Source: Verrucomicrobiales bacterium
GTDB lineage: Bacteria; Verrucomicrobiota; Verrucomicrobiia; Limisphaerales; JAFMIX01
Assembly: GCA_017853785.1 (NCBI GenBank)
Contig: JAFMIX010000044.1
Span: 1-12,286, forward strand
Reading direction: 5' to 3'
DNA length: 12,286 nt
A model generated the notes under the pieces. That model ran no database searches. It was not told the origin of the DNA and saw nothing but the letters and a program-made list of their open reading frames with translations. The first letter of the stretch is position 1, and each line of letters begins with the position of its first letter. The position numbers and the translations under genes were made by a program. Positions 6,091 to 12,286 of this stretch are shown here, piece after piece.

Positions 6091-6213
6091 ACATAAAAGG
6101 TTCAGCGCAAGGAAACGGGGAAAGTGTTATATGGTTTGTTTGGATGGTGTGGGGGTGGATTTATTTGGGGCGGGTCAGAGTATCCGGCGGCAGTTCTGGG
6201 AAAGCGGAGTTTC
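6091..6213. other. Non-coding gap, 123 bp
   Basis: This stretch between the broken sulfatase and the end of the carotenoid gene has no supported reading frame, hairpin or repeat. It is locally more AT-rich and purine-biased on the + strand, unlike the flanking genes. It probably holds what is left after deletion of the sulfatase's 5' part. Confidence 0.5.
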
Positions 6214-7005
6214 TCAAGCGGCGTTGCGCCAAGCCACGACAGTGCCGGTGACGGCCACGAGGAAGGTGATTGCCGCTGGCAGCCAGAGTTGATGTAGCGC
6301 GAGCGTCGTGGCGAGAAAAAGATTCAAGGCAAGCCAGACCAGGAGCGGATGGAAATCCGGCGGGCGCCGTCTGCCGGGCTGTTTGTTGATGAGCCACGGA
6401 GTCGTGGCAAGCAGCAGGAGCATCGCGGTGGCCGCCCAGCCGAGGAAGTTGACCCATGGTGCGCCGAACCAAGTGGCATGTTCGCCCGCGACGCGCCAGA
6501 TCCAAAACCGGTGTACGCGCGTGGCGAAGGGTTCGAGTCCGAGAACGAACTGCACGGTCAGCAGACAGGTGAGACCCATGACGCGGTAGCCGTAGCCATG
6601 CACCTTACGCCACGGGCGGAGGATGAGTCGCGCGACGCCGCGGCAATTCAGCAAGATCACCACCCACAGCAGCGGCGCGGTCCACGGCAGCGTGTCGAAC
6701 AGGCGTTCACCCAGGTTGTCCGTGAAGATGAGCGGGCCGAACGGGATGCTGGTGGCGGCCGCCACGGCTTGCACGATGCCGCCAATCCCGGTGAAGAGGC
6801 CGGCGACGGTGAGGACATTCTGGAATTGCAGCGCCCGACCGAGCGACACGAGCGTGCTGATGACGGCGAGGCCAAGCAGCAATCCGAGTTGCCACGGCGC
6901 CGCTGGTGTGGTGCGCGCCACGGTTAGGACAAGGGCCAGCCCCACGAGTAGCAAGCCGAGCAGAGCTTGAGCGACGCGGTTGAGTGTTTTCTCGGAGGCA
7001 TCCAC
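6214..7005 (-). CDS. Carotenoid biosynthesis protein, CruF-like (PF04240 family)
   Basis: This polytopic membrane protein is of the family that includes CruF, the carotenoid 1',2'-hydratase of cyanobacteria, which adds water to the psi-end of acyclic carotenoids. Family hallmarks are the segment IPFGPLIFTDNLGERLFDTLPW in the first half, with conserved aromatic and acidic residues, and GAPWVNFLGW in the second. About seven hydrophobic helices are visible, starting with VAQALLGLLLVGLALVLTVA. GTG 7005 gives 263 residues beginning just before helix 1. A TTG at 7062 would add 19 residues but would overlap the longest possible dnaB form, so the GTG is preferred without proof. There is no Shine-Dalgarno at either. 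No other carotenoid gene is in the window, and the gene is divergent from dnaB. Precise activity (hydratase or other) is not settled; the family assignment is fairly secure. Confidence 0.78.
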   Translation of the reverse strand: MDASEKTLNRVAQALLGLLLVGLALVLTVARTTPAAPWQLGLLLGLAVISTLVSLGRALQFQNVLTVAGLFTGIGGIVQAVAAATSIPFGPLIFTDNLGERLFDTLPWTAPLLWVVILLNCRGVARLILRPWRKVHGYGYRVMGLTCLLTVQFVLGLEPFATRVHRFWIWRVAGEHATWFGAPWVNFLGWAATAMLLLLATTPWLINKQPGRRRPPDFHPLLVWLALNLFLATTLALHQLWLPAAITFLVAVTGTVVAWRNAA

Positions 7006-7115
7006 GGCGGGAAGATTAACGGGGAAATCGGCTGCCGAAAGCGGAAAGTTGGTTGGGAACAACTCCCCAACAATTCCGCGTTGCGTCGCGGGAGGAAATT
7101 TCGTCTGCTAGCAGG

Positions 7116-8588
7116 GTGATTGATTCTGTTTCAAATGAAGGTGGCGGAGCGCCGGCGGATTTTAAAAAAGCGCGGCGGCAAAAAGCGGCGCGGACTGAGT
7201 CTGCGCTGCCGACCACCATCGACCGGTTGCCGCCGCACTCGCCGGAGGCGGAGCAGGGGGTGCTGGGTTGCGTGTTGTTGGCGCCAAATGACTGTCTCGG
7301 CGAATGCATCGGGAAATTCAAGACCGGTAGCGAGGTGTTTTATGATCTGCGGCATCAGACGATCTACGATGCGTTGATTGAGATGTACGACCAGCGGCAG
7401 GCGATCGACATCATCACGCTGCAACAGCGGCTCAAGGACAAACAACTTTTGGAACAGGTCGGGGGCATTGGATATCTCGCGAGATTGCCGGACCTTGTGC
7501 CGAGCGCGGCGAACTTGGCCTATTACCTCGACATTGTTCAGGAAAAATTTTTGCTGCGGAAGATGATCCACACCTGCAGCGGAGTCGTGGGGCGGGTTTA
7601 TGATTATGAGGGAGACGTGGACGCGCTGTTGGACGAGGTGGAAAAAGATATTTTGCGCATCAACGAGTCGCGGGTGGAGGCCACGGTCAACACGATGAAG
7701 GGGTTGGTCGCGAAGGCCATCACGGACATCGAGAAGTTGCATGAGTTGCAGGGGATGATCACGGGCGTGGCGACCGGCTTCGCGGATCTGGACAAGATGA
7801 CGACGGGATTGCACGGCGGGGAAATGATCGTGATCGCGGCGCGGCCTTCGATGGGCAAGACGTCGCTGGCGATGAATATCGTGGAGCACGTGGTGCTGGA
7901 GCAGAAGTTGCCGGTGGGGGTGTTCAGTCTGGAAATGACGGCGGACTCGCTGGTGCTGCGCATGCTCTGTTCGCGCGCCCGGGTGAACCTGCGGAACGTG
8001 CGGGAGGGCTTTTTGGCGGAGCGGGATTTCCCGAAACTGACGGGCGCGGCGGGCAAAATGGCGGCGGCGCCGTTATACATCGACGACACGCCCGGCTTGA
8101 GCATTTTGCAGTTGCGGGCCAAGGCGCGGCGCATGGTGCAGCAGTATGGAGTGAAGCTTTTTGTGGTTGATTATTTGCAGTTGCTCCATTCTACTTCGCG
8201 GCGTGCCGAGAACCGACAGCAAGAGATCGCGGACATTTCCAACGGCATCAAAGCCTTGGCAAAAGAATTGAAAGTGCCGGTGATCGTCTTGGCGCAGTTA
8301 AACCGCGAACTGGAGAAGCGGGGGCCGGGAACCCGGCCGCAGCTGTCTGACCTCCGCGAGTCCGGCTCCATCGAGCAGGACGCCGATCTGGTCGGATTGC
8401 TGTATAAGGACACAAAGGAAAATGCGGAGGACGCCGAGCCGGATTTTGACAACGAGGCGTTGCCGGTCAAATTGTTCATCGCCAAACAGCGCAACGGACC
8501 GACGGGCGATGTGAATCTGACGTTCCTGAAATCCTACACGCGCTTCGAAGGCGCCTCCAAAGTCGGAGACGTGCAAATTGAAAATTAA
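7116..8588 (+). CDS. dnaB: Replicative DNA helicase DnaB
   Basis: DnaB is the hexameric 5'-3' helicase that unwinds DNA at the replication fork. From GTG 7116 the protein has 490 residues. A non-conserved, charged extension of about 37 residues precedes the N-terminal domain (PPHSPEAEQGVLGCVLL). After the linker, the RecA-like domain shows Walker A ARPSMGKTS (242-250; Lys248, Thr249), the SLEMTADSLVLRML region, Walker B LFVVDYLQLL (Asp352), QLNRELEKRGPGTRPQLSDL, SGSIEQDADL and the C-terminal KQRNGPTGDV carrying the arginine finger. All core motifs are intact and no intein is inserted. The start is uncertain: GGAGG at 7091-7095 is 20 nt from GTG 7116, and TTG 7053 is the other option. Codons lean towards G-ending, unlike bamA. 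The stop is 3 nt before bamA, indicating cotranscription. Confidence 0.95.
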   Translation: MIDSVSNEGGGAPADFKKARRQKAARTESALPTTIDRLPPHSPEAEQGVLGCVLLAPNDCLGECIGKFKTGSEVFYDLRHQTIYDALIEMYDQRQAIDIITLQQRLKDKQLLEQVGGIGYLARLPDLVPSAANLAYYLDIVQEKFLLRKMIHTCSGVVGRVYDYEGDVDALLDEVEKDILRINESRVEATVNTMKGLVAKAITDIEKLHELQGMITGVATGFADLDKMTTGLHGGEMIVIAARPSMGKTSLAMNIVEHVVLEQKLPVGVFSLEMTADSLVLRMLCSRARVNLRNVREGFLAERDFPKLTGAAGKMAAAPLYIDDTPGLSILQLRAKARRMVQQYGVKLFVVDYLQLLHSTSRRAENRQQEIADISNGIKALAKELKVPVIVLAQLNRELEKRGPGTRPQLSDLRESGSIEQDADLVGLLYKDTKENAEDAEPDFDNEALPVKLFIAKQRNGPTGDVNLTFLKSYTRFEGASKVGDVQIEN

Positions 8589-8591
8589 ATC

Positions 8592-10982
8592 ATGAAATCA
8601 TCGTTACGCATCCTCGGGTTGTTGGTCGTCGTGCTCCTCACGCTGGCCCGCACTTCCCCGGCGCAGACGGTCGGCACGGTTGCCCGCATCGATATCAAGC
8701 ACGTCGGTCCGACGGCGGTGAGCGATGAGCTGATCCGCGCCAACATCCGGGTGAAAGTTGGCGACCCGTATGTCCGCACCAGCGTGGACGATGACGTGAA
8801 GAACCTTTACGGCACCGGCTTCTTCTACAACATCCAGGTGGTGGACGCCGCCAGCGATGCCGGCGTGGTGCTCACCTACGTCGTACAGGGAAAGCCCCGC
8901 CTCACAAGCATCAAGTATCAGGGCAACGTCAAATACAACCTGGCGAAGCTTGAAAAGAAAGTGACCTCCAAAGTTGGCCAGCCGCTGGATGAACAAAAAC
9001 TGTTCACCGACGCGCAGGAGATCAAGAAGCTCTACCTTAACGGCGGTTATCCGCAGACCGAGGTCAAATACGCCGTGAGCATTGATGAGAGTGCTGGCAC
9101 CGGTTCGGCGACCTTTGAGATCGAAGAGAGTCCCAAGGTTAAGATCGAATCCATCGAATTCGTCGGCGCGGCGGCGTATCCCGAAAAAAAGCTGCGCAGT
9201 CTGGTGAAAATCCGCAAGCCGGGCATCTTGGGGAATCTTTTCGGCTGGCGGACGTTCAAGCAGGACAAGCTGGTCGAGGGCGAGGAGAAGTTGGCCGAGT
9301 TCTATCGCGAGAATGGCTACATTGATTTCGAGATCAAAGATATTCAGCTGACCTATCCCACGCCCAGCCTCGTGGCGATCAGGATCACCATCTTTGAAGG
9401 GAAGCCCTACAAGTTTGGCGCGGTGACCTTCAAGGGCAACAAGCTGGCGACGGCGGAAGAATTGCAACGCGGTTTCAAGATGCGCGTGGGGGACACCTTC
9501 ACGCCCAAGGGTCTTTCCGGCAACGTCGAATCGGTCGAGGATTTTTACGGTCGGATCGGCTTCATCGACGTGACCCAAAGTTCGGGTAACCTCCGGGTCA
9601 TTCGCGTGCCCAACACTGACACCGGCACGATGGACTTGGAATTCCAGATCGAGGAAGGGCAGAAGTCGTTTGTGGAAAAGATTGAGATCCGCGGCAACAC
9701 CAAAACCAAGGACCGCGTCGTTCGGCGCGAATTGGCCGTCACCCCCGGCGAGACGTTTGACATGACGCGGGTGAAGTTGAGCCGCTCCCGCCTTGAAGGG
9801 CTGCAATTTTTTGAAAATGTGGAAACCCGGTCCGAACCGACGGAAATTCCGAGCCGGAAAAACCTCATCGTGGATGTCGAGGAGAAGAGCACCGGCAACA
9901 TGAGCCTCGGTGCCGGCTTCAGCTCCGTGGATGCGATCGTCGGTTTTGCCGAAGTCAGTCAGGGGAACTTTGATCTGTTCAACCCACCTACCTTCACCGG
10001 TGGCGGTCAGAAATTCCGGGCGCGCGTTCAGCTGGGCACCAAGCGGCAGGACTACGAGATTTCATTCGTTGAACCGTGGTTCTTAGGCCGCAAGCTCTCC
10101 CTGGGTGTGGATCTCTACCACCGGCAGTTGGATTTCAACAGCGTCAACAGTCTCTACGACGAGAGCCGCACTGGCGCGCGCGTCAGTCTGACCAAGGCGC
10201 TCGGCAGCGACTTCCTCATCGGCAGCCTGAACGCCACCGTGGAGAACGTAGGCATCAACAGCGTGCCGACGAACGCGCCGGCGTCCATCATCGCCGGGGA
10301 GGGGGACAAACTATTGTATCGTCTCGGTGGTTCACTGGCCTATGACACGCGCAACAGTACCATGCTTCCTAACCGCGGCCAGCGCACGGAACTCGCCACG
10401 GAATTTGTCGGTGGTGGCGCGCAGTTCTACCGGGTGGAGTTGAAGTCGGCGTGGTATATCAAGGGGCCGTTCGAGGGGCACGTTTTGGAATTAGTCGGGC
10501 GCGCCGGGGTGATGGACAGCCTCGGTGGCAATGGCATTCCTTTCTACGAACGGTTCTACTTGGGCGGTCTGTATTCGCTGCGCGGTTACGAATACCGCGG
10601 AGTCGGCCCGCGTGAAAGTTACACGAATTATACGGCAACTCTCGCTAACGGCACAAACCTGCCATCAGTCTACACCAACGCGCCGGCTGGCACGGACACT
10701 GAACCCGTCGGCGGCAACACCTACTGGTTCGGTTCGGCGGAATACAGCCTGCCGATTATTGACAAGCTGCGCTTTGCCATCTTCTACGACATCGGCAACG
10801 TGGAATCCGGCTCCTACAAGATGCAATTCAGCAATTTTAGCGACAACTGGGGCATTGGCCTCCGCCTGAACCTGCCCATCGGTCCGCTGCGGCTCGATTA
10901 CGGCATCCCGATCAATCACGACAAGAACACCGGTGACTCCGGCAAATTCCAGTTTGGCGTCGGTTACACGCGAGAATTTTAG
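8592..10982 (+). CDS. bamA: Outer-membrane protein assembly factor BamA
   Basis: BamA is the Omp85-family core of the BAM complex and inserts beta-barrel proteins into the outer membrane. The 796-residue protein has a signal peptide (1-24, cleavage likely after SPA). Five POTRA domains follow at roughly 28-97, 98-177, 178-268, 269-350 and 355-430; the last holds FVEKIEIRGNTKTKDRVVRR. The beta-barrel starts near residue 434 (NMSLGAGFSSVD). The loop-6 motif, usually VRGF/Y, appears as LRGYEYRG near 662-669. The protein ends in GYTREF, a terminal aromatic residue as expected for an outer-membrane barrel. Length and domain order match the family. It starts 3 nt after dnaB with no Shine-Dalgarno, so translation may depend on dnaB, and is followed 19 nt later by skp, its usual partner. 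Codons are C-ending (GCC, GGC, AAC). Confidence 0.96.
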   Translation: MKSSLRILGLLVVVLLTLARTSPAQTVGTVARIDIKHVGPTAVSDELIRANIRVKVGDPYVRTSVDDDVKNLYGTGFFYNIQVVDAASDAGVVLTYVVQGKPRLTSIKYQGNVKYNLAKLEKKVTSKVGQPLDEQKLFTDAQEIKKLYLNGGYPQTEVKYAVSIDESAGTGSATFEIEESPKVKIESIEFVGAAAYPEKKLRSLVKIRKPGILGNLFGWRTFKQDKLVEGEEKLAEFYRENGYIDFEIKDIQLTYPTPSLVAIRITIFEGKPYKFGAVTFKGNKLATAEELQRGFKMRVGDTFTPKGLSGNVESVEDFYGRIGFIDVTQSSGNLRVIRVPNTDTGTMDLEFQIEEGQKSFVEKIEIRGNTKTKDRVVRRELAVTPGETFDMTRVKLSRSRLEGLQFFENVETRSEPTEIPSRKNLIVDVEEKSTGNMSLGAGFSSVDAIVGFAEVSQGNFDLFNPPTFTGGGQKFRARVQLGTKRQDYEISFVEPWFLGRKLSLGVDLYHRQLDFNSVNSLYDESRTGARVSLTKALGSDFLIGSLNATVENVGINSVPTNAPASIIAGEGDKLLYRLGGSLAYDTRNSTMLPNRGQRTELATEFVGGGAQFYRVELKSAWYIKGPFEGHVLELVGRAGVMDSLGGNGIPFYERFYLGGLYSLRGYEYRGVGPRESYTNYTATLANGTNLPSVYTNAPAGTDTEPVGGNTYWFGSAEYSLPIIDKLRFAIFYDIGNVESGSYKMQFSNFSDNWGIGLRLNLPIGPLRLDYGIPINHDKNTGDSGKFQFGVGYTREF

Positions 10983-11001
10983 CAACCAAACAAAGAGATC
11001 C

Positions 11002-11598
11002 ATGAAGAAGCTGATTTATTCGTTCCTCCCTGCAATCGTCCTGCTCGCGCTGGCCGGCACGCCGGCTTTCGCCCAAGGCAAAACCGCCACGATTGACCTG
11101 CGCAAGGTGTTTGATAATTACTGGAAGACCAAGGAGGCTGACGCCGCACTGAAGGAGCGCGCCGCCGAAATGGACAAGCAATACAAGACCCTCACCGAGG
11201 ACTGGACCAAGTCCCGCGATGAATATCAGAAACTTGTCGCCACCGCCAACGATCAGGCCGTCTCCGCCGAGGAACGCGCCAAGCGGAAGAAATTGGCCGA
11301 CGCGAAGATGAACGAACTCAAGGAAGGCGAGCAGACCATCGAAGGCTTCCGCCGTCAGGCCACCGCGACCCTCGATGAAAAGAAGCGGCAGATGCGCGAC
11401 AAGATTCTTGGTGAGATCCGCAACGCCATCAACACTAAGGCCAAGGCCGCCGGCTTCAGCATCGTGTTCGATTCCGCCGCTGACAGCGCCAACGCCACCC
11501 CCGTGCTGATCTACAACAACGGGGATAATGACATCACTGACGAGATTCTCGCCCAGCTGAACGCCACCGCGCCCGTCAGCCTCCCTAAGGCGAAATAA
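11002..11598 (+). CDS. skp: Periplasmic chaperone Skp/OmpH family
   Basis: Skp holds unfolded outer-membrane proteins in the periplasm and delivers them to BamA. The 198-residue protein has a signal peptide (1-24, cleaved after AFA). A short beta-strand region (KTATIDLRKVFDNYWKTKEA) starts the OmpH domain. A long Lys/Glu/Ala-rich coiled coil spans about residues 50-155, then the closing strand AAGFSIVFD and a hydrophilic tail. Length is slightly above E. coli Skp (161 residues precursor) but within family range. This is the one gene here with a plausible Shine-Dalgarno (AAAGAG at 10992-10997, 4 nt before ATG 11002). The open frame extends upstream into bamA, but the signal peptide fixes the start. 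It is the last gene of dnaB-bamA-skp; a strong terminator follows 18 nt after the stop. The usual downstream lpxD does not follow. Confidence 0.93.
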   Translation: MKKLIYSFLPAIVLLALAGTPAFAQGKTATIDLRKVFDNYWKTKEADAALKERAAEMDKQYKTLTEDWTKSRDEYQKLVATANDQAVSAEERAKRKKLADAKMNELKEGEQTIEGFRRQATATLDEKKRQMRDKILGEIRNAINTKAKAAGFSIVFDSAADSANATPVLIYNNGDNDITDEILAQLNATAPVSLPKAK

Positions 11599-11616
11599 CC
11601 TCCCTCCATCAACTTT

Positions 11617-11645
11617 AAAGCGCGAACTCCGGTTCGCGCTTTTTT
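11617..11645. terminator. Strong intrinsic terminator after skp, probably bidirectional
   Basis: A perfect 11-bp stem (AAAGCGCGAAC and GTTCGCGCTTT) with a TCCG loop is followed by a T run to 11645. It starts 18 nt after the skp stop. The complementary strand also ends the stem in A/T-rich sequence (TTTAAAG), and the converging reductase gene stops at 11649, so the same hairpin probably ends both transcripts. Confidence 0.93.
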
Positions 11646-11648
11646 GTT

Positions 11649-12286
11649 TCAGGATTTTCTCAGCCGTTCAACTGGCTGCTCGTGCAGCAATGTGTGAGCT
11701 TCCCGTAATATGTCGGGAATCTGCGCCGCGAACGGACTTGCCCGGAGCGCGCTCTTCAAATCAAAGTCTGCCAGTTTTACTGCCGTTTCACCGGGAAACC
11801 AGTGGTGGCCCTGGCCGAGCAAGTTGTAGCGTATCTTCCCCCAGTCTATGAGGTCCAGCGACTTGGCGTAGGTCCACAGGCGCAGGATTTCTGAGACATT
11901 GATCTGACCCGGGATGGCGCTGAAATTGGGCAACCCCTCTGGCCAGCGCGCGCACCAGTTCGCGCCAAGCACCCGCTCCATCTCGGCACGTAACCGTCCT
12001 TCGACCGGCGCGATTGTCGCCGCCGCTGTGTCGTAGAATTTCAAAGCGGCGACGTGTTCGTCGAAATCCGGCGGCCTCGCCACGCCGCAGCTCAAGGTGT
12101 GGACTTCGGGTCGCGCGAGGCAATAGAGGTCGTTGAACTGCATCGGCGAGAGCGGAGCGCAAAGCTCCGCAAGTTTCGGCGGCGGAGTGTAGAGTTTGCC
12201 GCCCTTGTCGTTCGGGCTGATGATGATCACGCCCATATCGTGCCTGCGGGCGGCGAGGACCGCCGGCCAGTTCAGGTCGTTGACGA
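11649..12286 (-). CDS. Aldo/keto reductase of the COG1453 type, C-terminal part (5' end outside window)
   Basis: The reverse strand reads without interruption from the right edge to the stop at 11651-11649, giving the last 212 residues or so. The first visible part (NDLNWPAVLAARRHDMGVII, then ISPNDKGGKLYTPP) matches the final strands of the aldo/keto reductase barrel. LSPMQFNDLYCLARPEVHTL, then SCGVARPPDFDEHVAAL, is the cofactor-side signature of this subgroup. The C-terminal extension (INVSEILRLWTYAKSLDLIDWGKIRYN, split here for reading, then LLGQGHHWFPG) is typical of COG1453 proteins. It lacks the CxxCxxC iron-sulfur motif present in many relatives, resembling the cyanobacterial-type variant. 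The catalytic Tyr/Lys/Asp/His are upstream of the window, so activity and substrate cannot be judged. The ATG at 12236 is internal, because coding homology continues beyond it. It converges on skp and shares its terminator. Confidence 0.85.
   Translation of the reverse strand, partial: VNDLNWPAVLAARRHDMGVIIISPNDKGGKLYTPPPKLAELCAPLSPMQFNDLYCLARPEVHTLSCGVARPPDFDEHVAALKFYDTAAATIAPVEGRLRAEMERVLGANWCARWPEGLPNFSAIPGQINVSEILRLWTYAKSLDLIDWGKIRYNLLGQGHHWFPGETAVKLADFDLKSALRASPFAAQIPDILREAHTLLHEQPVERLRKS

Noticed and set aside
8604..9806. 400-codon open frame on the minus strand inside bamA
   Set aside because: It is a mirror of bamA's C-ending codons in GC-rich DNA; no recognisable protein, while bamA on the other strand has complete domains.

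Overview
The window is GC-rich bacterial chromosome with Gram-negative outer-membrane genes (BamA, Skp/OmpH), a periplasmic-type sulfatase plus the wreck of a second one, a DUF5069 protein and a CruF-like carotenoid gene. Most starts lack a Shine-Dalgarno sequence. This mix fits Verrucomicrobiota of the Pedosphaera/Limisphaerales kind best, with Planctomycetota-like relatives as the alternative. The lineage is an inference from gene content, not from a marker gene.

Layout from left to right. The start of icd (isocitrate dehydrogenase) runs leftwards out of the window. purE (purine synthesis) also reads leftwards. Divergent from it is a gene fusing a receiver domain to a metallo-beta-lactamase-fold hydrolase. 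It converges on a leftward DUF5069 gene, which is itself divergent from an unidentified six-helix membrane protein. That membrane gene converges on a leftward sulfatase, and the gap between them holds a perfect 30-bp palindrome. Upstream of the sulfatase lies a 5'-truncated, frameshifted remnant of another sulfatase. Next comes a leftward CruF-like carotenoid gene, divergent from dnaB.

dnaB (replicative helicase), bamA (outer-membrane protein insertion) and skp (periplasmic chaperone) form a compact rightward operon with gaps of 3 and 19 nt. It ends at a textbook intrinsic terminator. From the right edge a COG1453-type aldo/keto reductase, 5'-truncated by the window, reads leftwards to the same terminator.

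Most of the window is housekeeping. I found no CRISPR array, insertion sequence, tRNA, rRNA, phage module or recognisable defence system, and no clear case for a wholly new system. The items most worth a second look are the receiver-hydrolase fusion, the 30-bp palindrome, the decaying sulfatase, the dnaB-bamA-skp operon, and -10-like elements placed where leaderless transcripts would start.
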